Position numbers and translations under genes: made by a program. From Gillisia xinjiangensis (GTDB lineage Bacteria; Bacteroidota; Bacteroidia; Flavobacteriales; Flavobacteriaceae), in the NCBI RefSeq assembly GCF_046298265.1, contig NZ_JBKAHK010000004.1:375149-439148 (forward strand): 64,000 nt of DNA. Direction: 5' to 3'. Shown here piece after piece: positions 44,284 through 53,067 of this stretch. The notes below the pieces were generated by a model. The model searched no databases. It was not told the origin of the DNA and saw nothing but the letters and a program-made list of their open reading frames with translations. Position 1 is the stretch's first letter. Every line of letters starts with the position of its first letter.

Positions 44284-44691
44284 ATGCAACCTATTGAATT
44301 TTCAAACCTTCCTGTTTATAAAAAAGCACTTGAAATTTTTAGAGTTTCCAGGGCGATCGCGTGCAGTATTAGCGATAACAGAAATATTTTGGAAATGGAG
44401 ATTTCAGAAGAACTCAATCACAGGTTCGCCGGAGAGCTCGTAACCGATGCGCTGGCACTTGTCCCGGAACTGGCAGTTGTGCAAAACACCTCCAGCCATT
44501 CCCTTCGACTAAAAAGAGCCAGAGAAATACAGAAATCTGCCAGCGGCATCTTACTGAAATGCAGAAAACTGGAATTCAACGGAGTAAAAGAAAAGGAATT
44601 TTTATCGCTGCTTAAATCAGAAATACAACAATTTAATAGAATTTTCGCAGAGTGGATCTATAGTCTTCCTATGGATAAAAAAGTTAATTAG
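44284..44691 (+). CDS. Conserved hypothetical protein
   Basis: I do not recognise a named family. The start at 44284 (MQPIEFSNLPVYKKALEIFR) is preferred; an extension to 44215 adds 23 basic residues in the promoter region. The 135-residue protein is predicted all-helical (RVSRAIACSISDNRNILEME, FAGELVTDALALVPELAVVQ), without a signal peptide. It resembles small helical proteins found next to Lrp genes in flavobacteria. Its end overlaps the convergent marC gene by 8 bp. Confidence 0.62.
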   Translation: MQPIEFSNLPVYKKALEIFRVSRAIACSISDNRNILEMEISEELNHRFAGELVTDALALVPELAVVQNTSSHSLRLKRAREIQKSASGILLKCRKLEFNGVKEKEFLSLLKSEIQQFNRIFAEWIYSLPMDKKVN

Positions 44692-45316
44692 AGATCAAAG
44701 TTGGGGTTAAAAATGCAAGATTCACACCTTCAATAAACATATTAGTCCCAATAATTGCAATAATAAGTCCCATTATTTTCTCGATTACCACGATTTTATT
44801 TTTCCCAATATAGCGCACCAAATAATCACTGGAAATAAATGCCAGGTGGTTTAAATACATAATAAGTGCGAACATCACTATGATGATAAGAAGCTCTGCA
44901 TATCCTGCATTTGTGGTATAGTTCATTGCTGTAACTATGGTTCCGGGACCTGCCAGAATTGGGATTGCCAATGGTGAAATCGAAATCCCTTCATTAAAGT
45001 TAATCTCCGATTGATTATCAATACTGGATTCCTGTGCCCGAATCATTTCAAATCCTACAAAAAATATCAGTATCCCTCCGGTAATCTTAAAAGCTGGAAT
45101 GGTAATTCCAAAAAGATCGAAAACATACTTCCCAATTATAATAAACCCGGAAACGATTATAAAAGCGGTAAAAGTGGCTTTTCTGGAAATTTTTTTCTTG
45201 GTTTTTGCGTCTGCAGCCTTGGTGAGGCTTAGAAATATAGGTATGTTCCCCGGCGGACTGTTAATCGCGAAGAAAGCGGTAAATGTACCTATGGCAAACA
45301 ACCATAAATTTTCCAT
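44684..45316 (-). CDS. MarC family integral membrane protein
   Basis: A 210-residue protein with six helices and the family blocks FFAINSPPGNIPIFLSLT, FGITIPAFKITGGILIFFVG, SPLAIPILAGPGTIVTAM and GLIIAIIGTNMFIEGV. MarC proteins (UPF0056) have no settled transport substrate. It is a single gene, overlapping the upstream convergent gene by 8 bp. Confidence 0.92.
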   Translation of the reverse strand: MENLWLFAIGTFTAFFAINSPPGNIPIFLSLTKAADAKTKKKISRKATFTAFIIVSGFIIIGKYVFDLFGITIPAFKITGGILIFFVGFEMIRAQESSIDNQSEINFNEGISISPLAIPILAGPGTIVTAMNYTTNAGYAELLIIIVMFALIMYLNHLAFISSDYLVRYIGKNKIVVIEKIMGLIIAIIGTNMFIEGVNLAFLTPTLISN

Positions 45317-45624
45317 TGAAACTGATTTTTTACAAGCCGCGAAGATATAGTTTTAATTTTATTCCCCGGAAAATATTTTTGGATATTATCTTGTTTTAAT
45401 TCATAGCAAGTTTGACACTGTTTTAGGATTAAATCATACCAGGCCTGCCCGAATCATTCAGGTGGGATTGTCTTGTTTTTAAAAGAATTTTCCTCCCGAT
45501 AATTATCGCAACATACCTTGTATCAATAGAGATTCCTCTCAAAAAAGCCCCCTATTTTAACGCTCTCAAAATTCATATAAAAAAGCACGCGCTATTGTTT
45601 TTGCTCAACATATTAATGATGAGA
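45317..45624. other. Gap without a gene
   Basis: AT-rich intergenic DNA upstream of the marC start. I see no coding frame or clear regulatory hairpin. Confidence 0.4.
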
Positions 45625-45830
45625 TATTTCGCCCCTTCGGGACTTTGATATCGTGGTTGTGCTCCTTCATCCCGCTTCACGGGATGTTAGTGTATTACGC
45701 CACTTCAGGGCTTTGAAATTTTGATTTTTTCCGGACGGCAGTTAAGCCCTAAAGGGGCGAAATAAAACAACGATGGGTGCAGCCCATCGTATAAAAAGCG
45801 AACATAAATATTAGCCCTGAAGGGGCAAAA
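45625..45830. repeat. REP-like hairpin cluster 1
   Basis: Short GC-rich palindromes alternate with AT-rich spacers: ATCCCGCTTCACGGGAT (45669-45685), GCCCTAAAGGGGC (45746-45758), ACGATGGGTGCAGCCCATCG (from 45770) and GCCCTGAAGGGGC (45814-45826). The same modules occur at 61978-62300. No RAYT transposase gene is in the window. Confidence 0.75.
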
Positions 45831-45870
45831 TATATAAGCATGTAATATCAGGCTAATATAATCCCTCCTC

Positions 45871-46182
45871 GCTGAGCTCCACGGGATAAGCAACCTCTAA
45901 GCCCTCGCTGCGCGAGGACAAGAGTCTGTAAATATTTTCCTTATTCTCAGAGATATCCCTCCATTAAAAGAGCCTTCTTAAAAGAGATCCCGTGTTCGCT
46001 GCGCTCCACGGGATAAGCGACCTCTAAGCCCTCGCTGCGCGAGGGCAAGAGTCTGTAAATATTTTCCTTATTCTCAGAGATATCTCTCCATTAAAAGAGC
46101 CTTCTTAAAAGAGATCCCGTGTTCGCTGCGTTCCACGGGATAAGCGACCTCTAAGCCCTCGCTGCGCGAGGGCAAGAGTCTG
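45871..46182. repeat. 127-bp tandem repeat downstream of icmF
   Basis: About two and a half units start at 45871, 45998 and 46125 with period 127. Each unit carries a stem ending CCACGGGAT (with ATCCCGTG before it) and a second palindrome GCCCTCGCTGCGCGAGGGC. The array stops 1 bp before the icmF stop codon, so the hairpins lie in the icmF 3' region and could act as repeated terminators or RNA stabilisers. Confidence 0.85.
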
Positions 46183-46183
46183 C

Positions 46184-49100
46184 TTACATATTCCTCCTAT
46201 ACTGCCCGCCGACCTCAAACATCGCATTGGTGATCTGGCCGAGGGAGCAAACCTTCGTGGCTTCCATAAGAACCTCAAAAAGATTTTCGTTTTCAATAGC
46301 CGCTTTTCTGATCTTTTCAAGCGCGGTTTCCGCACTATCCTCCTTAGCTTTATGAAGGTTTTTTAAGGTGGTGATTTGATATTGTTTTTCTTCTTCTGTA
46401 GCTCGTATCACTTCTCCCGGAGTTACCGTAGGGGAACCTGTGGAACTAAGGAAGGTATTTACTCCTATAATTGGGAATTCCCCATTATGCTTTAAGGTTT
46501 CATAATAAAGGCTTTCTTCCTGAATTTTACTTCGCTGATACATGGTTTCCATGGCTCCCAGAACTCCTCCTCTTTCGGTGATCCGGTCAAATTCCAGCAA
46601 CACTGCTTCTTCAACAAGATCGGTTAATTCCTCAATGATAAACGCACCCTGGATTGGATTTTCGTTTTTGGTAAGTCCTAATTCCTTGTTGATTATTAGC
46701 TGGATTGCCATCGCTCTTCTCACAGAAGCTTCTGTGGGTGTTGTAATCGCCTCATCGTATGCGTTTGTATGAAGGGAATTACAGTTGTCATAAATAGCAT
46801 ATAGCGCCTGCAAGGTAGTTCTGATATCATTAAAATCTATTTCCTGCGCATGCAGGGAACGTCCGGAGGTCTGGATGTGATATTTCAACATTTGAGCCCT
46901 TGGATTTGCACCATATTTATATTTCAATGCTTTTGCCCATATTTTTCTGGCTACTCTTCCTATCACTGCGTATTCCGGATCTACTCCGTTGGAGAAAAAG
47001 AAAGAAAGGTTTGGACCAAATTTATCGATATCCATTCCACGGCTAAGGTAATATTCCACATAAGTGAATCCATTGGCCAGGGTAAGTGCCAGTTGGGTTA
47101 CAGGATTAGCTCCTGCTTCAGCGATATGATATCCGGAAATCGATACCGAATAAAAGTTCCTTACCTGTTCTTCGATAAAATATTCCTGAACATCTCCCAT
47201 CAAACGCAGGGCAAATTCTGTAGAGAAAATACAGGTGTTTTGCGCCTGATCTTCTTTTAATATATCTGCCTGAACAGTACCCCTCACAACATTCAGGGTA
47301 TTTTTTTTGATCGAAGCATAAACATCTGCCGGTAAAACCATATCTCCTGTAACACCCAAAAGCATAAGGCCTAGCCCATTATTCCCTTCAGGAAGTTCTC
47401 CCTGGTATTCCGGGCGGTCAACCTTTTTGTCCTTATATATTTTTTTGATCTTATCTTCAACTTCCTTCTCCAGCCCGTTTTCAGCGATGTACTTTTCACA
47501 TTGCTGATCGATGGCTGCATTCATAAAGAACCCAAGCAGCATCGGGGCCGGACCATTGATGGTCATACTTACCGAAGTCATAGCATCGGCAAGATCGAAA
47601 CCGGAATACAGTTTTTTAGCATCATCCAGGCAGCAAATAGAAACCCCGGCATTCCCTATTTTTCCGTAAATATCGGGTCTGTGATCGGGATCATTTCCGT
47701 ATAAGGTAACAGAATCAAAAGCCGTGGAAAGTCTTTTTGCGGGAAGTCCCATACTCACATAATGAAACCTTCGGTTGGTACGTTCCGGTCCGCCTTCTCC
47801 GGCGAACATTCTTGTTGGATCTTCTCCGGCTCTTTTAAATGGATATAATCCGGCGGTATATGGAAATTCCCCCGGAACATTTTCCTGTAAACACCAACGC
47901 AAAATATCGCCCCAGGCTTCATATTTTGGCAAGGCTATTTTCGGGATCTGTGAATGTGACAAAGACTCTGTATGGGTTTCAACCTTGATCTCCTTATCCC
48001 TGACTTTAAAAGTATAAACAGGCTCTTTATATTTATTGACGGTATCTTTCCATCCGGTTATAACTTCCCAGTTGTAAGGATCAAGATCCATCTTCACACG
48101 GTCAAATTCAGCTAACAGCAATTTGCTGAATTGTTTTTGCTCTTCAACCACCTCATTCATGAAATCATCATCAATGCCAAACTTCGAAAGGCTCAGTTTA
48201 ACGTTGGTAACAGATTCCATTGTTTTATAAACCCCATATAGCTTTTGGGCAACTTCAGCCTGGGTAACAGCTTTTTCATCATAACTCCTGTTATTTTCAG
48301 AAATTTCAGATAAATACCGAACCCGACTGGGTGGAATTATATAGATCTTTTCGCTTGTATCTTCATTGGTGAGAAACGTGGAATTCAATGCAGAATTTGT
48401 TCGCTCATCGATTTTATTAATCAGTTTCCGGTACAGTGTATTCATTCCTGGGTCGTTAAACTGAGAGGCAATGGTTCCATAAACCGGAAGGCTTTCCGGA
48501 TCGTCATGCCATAATCCATGGTTACGCTGATATTGTTTTTTCACATCCCGCAAGGCATCCAGGGCCCCGCGTTTGTCAAATTTATTGATCGCGACCACAT
48601 CTGCAAAATCCAGCATATCGATCTTCTCCAATTGCGTGGCAGCACCAAATTCGGGCGTCATCACATATAAGGAAGCATCAGAATGTTCTATGATCTCGGT
48701 ATCAGACTGGCCAATTCCGGAGGTTTCCAAAAGAATTAAATCGTAACCTGCGGCTTTTAAAACTTCCACGGCTTCAGCAACATATTTGGACAAGGCAAGG
48801 TTAGACTGGCGGGTTGCCAGAGAGCGCATATATACCCGGGAATCATTGATCGCGTTCATTCGAATCCGGTCTCCCAAAAGGGCACCTCCGGTTTTTCTTT
48901 TTGAAGGATCTACAGAAATTATTCCGATGGTTTTTTCAGGAAAATCAACCAAAAATCTTCTTACCAGCTCATCTACCAATGAAGATTTCCCCGATCCGCC
49001 AGTACCTGTAATACCTAAAACAGGAGTGGAAACCCCTCCCGACCGCCCTGAAGAAGAGGAGTTAGATTTATCAGTCTTAAAAACTCTCTGGAAATCTTCA

Positions 49101-49636
49101 TTCCTGTTTTCGGCCAGGGAAATAAGTCTTGCTATGGTATTTACATCTTTATTTTTAAGGAGCTTTTCAACCTCATTTTCATTTTTTAAAGGTGGGGTTG
49201 GCGTATCGGCAATTTTCACAAGATCATTGATCATTCCCTGCAATCCCATTTCTCTGCCATCATCTGGCGCATAGATACGGGTAATCCCATAATCCATCAA
49301 TTCTTTGATCTCCTCCGGCAGTATCACTCCGCCGCCGCCACCAAAAATTTTGATATGACCTGCGCCTTTTTCCTGAAGCAGGTCATACATATATTTAAAA
49401 TACTCGTTATGCCCTCCCTGGTACGAAGTCATAGCTATTGCATTGGCATCTTCCTGAATCGCACAATTCACAACTTCTTCCACACTTCGGTCATGGCCAA
49501 GATGAATTACCTCCACCCCGGTTGACTGGATAATGCGGCGCATAATATTTATTGCGGCATCGTGCCCGTCAAAAAGAGAGGCTGCGGTTACTATTCTTAC
49601 TTTATTTATGGGTTTATAAGGGGCTTGTACTTCCAT
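46184..49636 (-). CDS. icmF: Fused isobutyryl-CoA mutase IcmF
   Basis: An adenosylcobalamin-dependent acyl-CoA mutase fused to its G-protein chaperone, 1150 residues. In order: B12 domain with DGHDAAI (His25) and later GGGGGVI; MeaB-like GTPase with GITGTGGSGKSSLVDEL near 206-222 and INKFDKRGA; then the mutase barrel with the SVSMTINGPAPMLL block. By eye alignment to methylmalonyl-CoA mutase, Phe611 (TRMFAGEGG) sits at the Tyr89 position and Gln799 (DQAQNTC) at the Arg207 position, the pattern of isobutyryl/n-butyryl-CoA mutases rather than methylmalonyl-CoA mutases. It is monocistronic, ending in the 127-bp repeat array. Confidence 0.94.
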   Translation of the reverse strand: MEVQAPYKPINKVRIVTAASLFDGHDAAINIMRRIIQSTGVEVIHLGHDRSVEEVVNCAIQEDANAIAMTSYQGGHNEYFKYMYDLLQEKGAGHIKIFGGGGGVILPEEIKELMDYGITRIYAPDDGREMGLQGMINDLVKIADTPTPPLKNENEVEKLLKNKDVNTIARLISLAENRNEDFQRVFKTDKSNSSSSGRSGGVSTPVLGITGTGGSGKSSLVDELVRRFLVDFPEKTIGIISVDPSKRKTGGALLGDRIRMNAINDSRVYMRSLATRQSNLALSKYVAEAVEVLKAAGYDLILLETSGIGQSDTEIIEHSDASLYVMTPEFGAATQLEKIDMLDFADVVAINKFDKRGALDALRDVKKQYQRNHGLWHDDPESLPVYGTIASQFNDPGMNTLYRKLINKIDERTNSALNSTFLTNEDTSEKIYIIPPSRVRYLSEISENNRSYDEKAVTQAEVAQKLYGVYKTMESVTNVKLSLSKFGIDDDFMNEVVEEQKQFSKLLLAEFDRVKMDLDPYNWEVITGWKDTVNKYKEPVYTFKVRDKEIKVETHTESLSHSQIPKIALPKYEAWGDILRWCLQENVPGEFPYTAGLYPFKRAGEDPTRMFAGEGGPERTNRRFHYVSMGLPAKRLSTAFDSVTLYGNDPDHRPDIYGKIGNAGVSICCLDDAKKLYSGFDLADAMTSVSMTINGPAPMLLGFFMNAAIDQQCEKYIAENGLEKEVEDKIKKIYKDKKVDRPEYQGELPEGNNGLGLMLLGVTGDMVLPADVYASIKKNTLNVVRGTVQADILKEDQAQNTCIFSTEFALRLMGDVQEYFIEEQVRNFYSVSISGYHIAEAGANPVTQLALTLANGFTYVEYYLSRGMDIDKFGPNLSFFFSNGVDPEYAVIGRVARKIWAKALKYKYGANPRAQMLKYHIQTSGRSLHAQEIDFNDIRTTLQALYAIYDNCNSLHTNAYDEAITTPTEASVRRAMAIQLIINKELGLTKNENPIQGAFIIEELTDLVEEAVLLEFDRITERGGVLGAMETMYQRSKIQEESLYYETLKHNGEFPIIGVNTFLSSTGSPTVTPGEVIRATEEEKQYQITTLKNLHKAKEDSAETALEKIRKAAIENENLFEVLMEATKVCSLGQITNAMFEVGGQYRRNM

Positions 49637-49764
49637 TTTTATTCAATTTTTTTAATTCCTCTTTGCGGGTTTAAATCCACGAAATTTTTGATTGCCGCAA
49701 TTTACGAATTATACAAGGAATTTCTCATGTCTGAAGAATTTTTAAGGATTCTTCAAAATAGTAT

Positions 49765-50000
49765 TGAGATATGAGATGTGAGATATGAGATGTGTGAACT
49801 TCCCTGATTAGTGTAGACCGGTTTTAAACATTAATTTTCAATGTTACTTATTTTCTATATCCCGCTGATCCCGCTGATTTTCGCAGAGATCAATCTTCAT
49901 TTCGCAATAAATACAAGATTAATTTTTCTATTATTTTTTCTATTCTCTATTATTTTTTTCTAAGTTCATGTTTCTTTTCTCAAGACTCACATCTCAAATC
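49765..50000. repeat. Dispersed low-complexity intergenic phrases
   Basis: Contains GAGATATGAGATGTGAGATA (from about 49767), CCCGCTGATCCCGCTGATTT and CAATCTT (49861-49897), T-rich TCTATT runs, and CTCAAGACTCACATCTCAAA. Each phrase recurs in other gaps of the window. No gene is seen between 49637 and 50228. Confidence 0.65.
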
Positions 50001-50009
50001 TTATGTTTC

Positions 50010-50043
50010 AGCAACGATCTTGACTCTTTACCGGACATTACTA
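50010..50043 (+). repeat. Dispersed MITE-like repeat, end fragment D
   Basis: AACGATCTTGACTCTTTACC and GGACATTACT match the right end of copies A and C. Confidence 0.6.
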
Positions 50044-50132
50044 TTTTAATATAACTATAACAGGAAATTCTATAAGCTGGCACGTTTTTTATTAATACTT
50101 TTGAAACAGCCTTGTCGTTTGAAATAGCAAGA

Positions 50133-50174
50133 CTTTGTGACCTTTGTGAAAACTTTGCGCCCTTTGTGGTTAAA
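50133..50174 (+). repeat. Degenerate CTTTGTG repeat upstream of DUF4197 gene
   Basis: Four spaced CTTTG(T/C)G units occur just before the DUF4197 gene. They make an upstream in-frame extension of that gene unlikely to be coding. Confidence 0.5.
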
Positions 50175-50228
50175 AAAAGCAGCTTTCTACAATTCCCTAA
50201 AACAAAAACAAAACAAAAATTATTTCAG

Positions 50229-50933
50229 ATGAAAAAATTATTACTTCTCGTACTTATTCCTTTAATGACCGGTTGTGCTGAACTTCAGGATATTGCCAAC
50301 CAGATGCCTAATGGCGGATACGGAATCTCAAATACTGAAATTGCTGCCGGTTTGCAACAGGCGCTTGATCAGGGAATTGACAAACAGGTTACAAAATTAA
50401 CTCAGGAAGATGGTTTCTTCAAAAATGAGCTGGTAAGGATAAATTTACCTCCGGAATTGCAAAAGGTAGACAAAACCCTTAGAGATGTTGGACTTAGCTC
50501 CCTTGCAGATGAAGGTCTTAAAGTTTTAAACCGTGCTGCTGAAGATGCTGTAAAGGAAGCTACGCCAATTTTCGTAAATGCAGTAAAGGAAATCACATTT
50601 ACCGATGCAAGAAATATTCTATTGGGAAACAATACTGCCGCCACAACCTATTTAAATCAAAAAACAGAGCAGCAACTATATTCAAAATTCAATCCGGTAA
50701 TCACCAACTCACTGGATCGTGTGGGAGCAACACAAGTGTGGACCAATATAATTGACCGGTACAACGCCCTGCCATTAACAGCCAAAGTCAATCCGGATTT
50801 ACCGGATTATGTAACCCGGGAAGCTTTGGATGGAGTTTATACAATGATTGCCATTGAGGAACAGGAAATAAGGACAAATCTCGCTGCCAGAACAACCCAA
50901 ATATTGAAAAGGGTTTTTGCCTTACAGGATTAA
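50229..50933 (+). CDS. DUF4197 family lipoprotein
   Basis: A 234-residue predicted lipoprotein with signal MKKLLLLVLIPLMTGC (Cys16). The mature part is helical with blocks EIAAGLQQALDQGIDKQVTK, ITFTDARNILLGNNTAATTY and PDLPDYVTREALDGVYTMIA, which fit DUF4197 (unknown function). The start at 50229 is set by the signal peptide. The longer reading from 50112 runs through repeat DNA. Confidence 0.87.
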   Translation: MKKLLLLVLIPLMTGCAELQDIANQMPNGGYGISNTEIAAGLQQALDQGIDKQVTKLTQEDGFFKNELVRINLPPELQKVDKTLRDVGLSSLADEGLKVLNRAAEDAVKEATPIFVNAVKEITFTDARNILLGNNTAATTYLNQKTEQQLYSKFNPVITNSLDRVGATQVWTNIIDRYNALPLTAKVNPDLPDYVTREALDGVYTMIAIEEQEIRTNLAARTTQILKRVFALQD

Positions 50934-51022
50934 AATAAACAGAACTTTACAATTATTTTAACCTCAGCTTAATACAATTTAAATCCAAGAATATTTAATT
51001 TTACAAGAAATTAGCAATAAAT

Positions 51023-51211
51023 ATGTTGGGAAATATTTTTTTTAAGAGTAAAGAAGAACGATTATGTCAGAAATATTCCAGCCTAATGAATCGTGCATTT
51101 CAAGCTGCCCTTACAAATAAAGACAGAAGTGACGAACTTAATGCACGTGCAAAGGAGGTTCTGGAAGAATTAAGAGCCCTAAATTATAAAGATTTAGACA
51201 CCTGTTTCTGA
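51023..51211 (+). CDS. Small charged protein, Lacal_2735-like
   Basis: A 62-residue helical, charged protein (FFKSKEERLCQKYSSLMNRA, then NARAKEVLEELRAL). It resembles the small Lacal_2735 family known only from flavobacteria, with no known role; that match is from memory. Its last 28 bp overlap the convergent BtuF-like gene. Confidence 0.6.
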   Translation: MLGNIFFKSKEERLCQKYSSLMNRAFQAALTNKDRSDELNARAKEVLEELRALNYKDLDTCF

Positions 51212-51975
51212 AAATCTTCAAAATAATGAAATGCAGGCAGTGATCTCGAGCCATACCAGCTAAAGAATTCACCATTTACCAATATTATCGGCACATCACA
51301 AACCTCCTGAATTTCCTTAATATGAGCTCGCTTAAACGGGTAAGGCTCAGAAGACAGGAAAATAAGATCAGGCTTTAAAAGCTTTAACTTCCTAAGTGTT
51401 GTTTGCGGATAACGTTCAGGATTGGTTTCAAATACATTCTTTAATCCGTTTAACTTCAACATGGAATTGATAAAGGTATTACCGCCGGCTGCCATCCATG
51501 GGTTTTTCCATATCAAATAAGCTACTTTGAGTCCTTTTTCAGGAATTTGAGCCTGAAATTTTTCCTTTTCATTTTTCAAATCTTCAATCAATTCTTCTGC
51601 TTTTTCAGCACATTGAAAAAGTTCCCCATACATCGCGATAAGCTCCAGGGAATCTTCAAAATTGTTTATTTCAGAAATATGTACAGGGGCAATTTTTTTC
51701 AATTCCCGAACCATTTCCTGGGTATTCTCCTCCTTATTACACAGAATAATATCGGGGTTTAAATTCCGTATCGTATCAAATTGAACCGTTTTTGTTCCGC
51801 CAACCACTTTCTTTTCTTTCCGAATACGGGCAGGATACACACAAAATTTAGTCACACCTGCAATTTTGTCCTCAAGACCAAGGTAAGAGAGCAATTCCGT
51901 TTGACTGGGAACTAAAGAAACTATTTTTTGAGGCACCTTTTCCAGATGGATCTCCCTGTTTAACTGGTCTTTCAT
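51184..51975 (-). CDS. BtuF-like helical-backbone metal/cobalamin-binding protein
   Basis: A 263-residue protein of the periplasmic-binding clan with two lobes joined by a long helix: KIVSLVPSQTELLSYLGLED, PDIILCNKEENTQEMV and YLIWKNPWMAAGGNTFINSM fit BtuF-like vitamin B12 or metal-chelate receptors. No signal peptide is seen with the start at 51975 (MKDQLNREIHLE). An extension to 52026 is Lys-rich and reads through repeat DNA, so the protein looks cytoplasmic or uses an unrecognised export route. It is near the cobalamin enzyme IcmF, which may be coincidence. The 3' end overlaps a convergent gene by 28 bp. Confidence 0.82.
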   Translation of the reverse strand: MKDQLNREIHLEKVPQKIVSLVPSQTELLSYLGLEDKIAGVTKFCVYPARIRKEKKVVGGTKTVQFDTIRNLNPDIILCNKEENTQEMVRELKKIAPVHISEINNFEDSLELIAMYGELFQCAEKAEELIEDLKNEKEKFQAQIPEKGLKVAYLIWKNPWMAAGGNTFINSMLKLNGLKNVFETNPERYPQTTLRKLKLLKPDLIFLSSEPYPFKRAHIKEIQEVCDVPIILVNGEFFSWYGSRSLPAFHYFEDFQKQVSKSL

Positions 51976-52003
51976 ATTGGGATATTTATTCTTTTTTATT
52001 GGT

Positions 52004-52078
52004 CTCCCGATAGCTTTCGGGAGCAATTCGCATATCTAGGTCGATTTTTGCATCATGTTTTCGATATGCTCATTTCAT
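52004..52078 (-). repeat. Intercistronic element, copy 4 (upstream of the BtuF-like gene)
   Basis: On the minus strand it begins ATGAAATGAGCATATCGAAA at 52078, has ATATGCGAATTGC and ends in the palindrome CTCCCGAAAGCTATCGGGAG (52004-52023) plus an A-rich tail before the start codon. The arrangement matches the element before ccoH. Confidence 0.68.
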
Positions 52079-52193
52079 ATTATTAATGCAGCTATTTTTT
52101 AGCTGGTTTCTTTTATAAACTATGGTGAAAAAAATAAATATTAAATTCTTAGGGACTTCACTAAAAGAATAAGTCCGATTAAACCCATAAAAA

Positions 52194-53018
52194 TTACAGG
52201 TGTAATTTCGAAAGTTGCGCTGCCATTTCCCGTTGCATAACTTCTGCTTTAGCGGCGGCAATTTCAGCAAAATTTGAAGATTCAGAAGCATATATAATTC
52301 CGCGGGAAGAATTTACCAGAAGTCCTACATTTTTGCTCATCCCGTATTTACAAACATCCTCAAGCGATCCTCCCTGAGCTCCCACTCCGGGAACCAGCAG
52401 GAAACTATCCGGAATCAACTTCCTGATCTCTGCCAGGTGTTCGGCTTTAGTGGCTCCCACCACATACATCAAGCTTTCTGAATTTTCCCAGGTTTTGGAA
52501 GTTTCGATCACTTTTTTATATAATTCTACCCCATCTGTTTTCAGGGTTTGGAAATCAAAAGCTCCTTCATTTGATGTGAGTGCGAGTAATATGGTGTGTT
52601 TATCGCGGATTGCAAGAAAAGGTTCCACAGAATCCTTTCCCATATAAGGTGCAACCGTTACAGAATCAAAAGCCATTTCCTGAAGAAAAGCCTTTGCATA
52701 CATAGCAGAAGTATTGCCGATATCCCCTCTTTTTGCATCGGCAATAGTGAAAAGGTCTGGATATTCACTGTTTAGATATTCAATGGTTTTATTAAGGGCT
52801 TTCCATCCTTTTTTACCCTGTGCCTCATAAAATGCCGTATTGATCTTGTATGCCACCGCAAATTGATGTGTAGCATCTATGATATCCTTATTAAAGGCAA
52901 ACATAGGGTCCTCCTCAGAAAGTAGATACGTTGGCATTTTATCAAGATCGGTATCCAGACCAATACATAAAAATGATTTTTTCCTGTGTATTTGTTCAAG
53001 AAGCGCTTGTGTGGTCAT
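52194..53018 (-). CDS. pyrF: Orotidine 5'-phosphate decarboxylase (type 2)
   Basis: The last step of UMP synthesis. The 274-residue protein matches the type 2 PyrF group: FLCIGLDTDLDKMPTYLL, the catalytic region FTIADAKRGDIGNTSAMY, VTVAPYMGKDSVEPF, and the phosphate-binding LLVPGVGAQGG and GLLVNSSRGIIYAS. It follows prfA by 49 bp and is probably cotranscribed with it. Confidence 0.95.
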   Translation of the reverse strand: MTTQALLEQIHRKKSFLCIGLDTDLDKMPTYLLSEEDPMFAFNKDIIDATHQFAVAYKINTAFYEAQGKKGWKALNKTIEYLNSEYPDLFTIADAKRGDIGNTSAMYAKAFLQEMAFDSVTVAPYMGKDSVEPFLAIRDKHTILLALTSNEGAFDFQTLKTDGVELYKKVIETSKTWENSESLMYVVGATKAEHLAEIRKLIPDSFLLVPGVGAQGGSLEDVCKYGMSKNVGLLVNSSRGIIYASESSNFAEIAAAKAEVMQREMAAQLSKLHL

Positions 53019-53067
53019 GTTTTGGGGGATTTATTATAGGGAAAATGAATGAAACTGAAACACAATT

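Noticed and set aside
45705..45893. Minus-strand open frame of 62 codons
   Set aside because: It lies wholly in REP-like hairpin DNA, and its translation reflects the palindromes rather than a protein family.
46105..46335. Minus-strand frame overlapping the icmF end
   Set aside because: It is in another frame across the end of icmF and the tandem repeat, with no family features.
51976..52193. Cobalamin riboswitch upstream of the BtuF-like gene
   Set aside because: The gap is short and made of an intercistronic element; no B12-box-like sequence was recognised.
52070..52291. Minus-strand frame of 73 codons at the pyrF end
   Set aside because: It is an out-of-phase shadow of the pyrF carboxy terminus and an intercistronic element.
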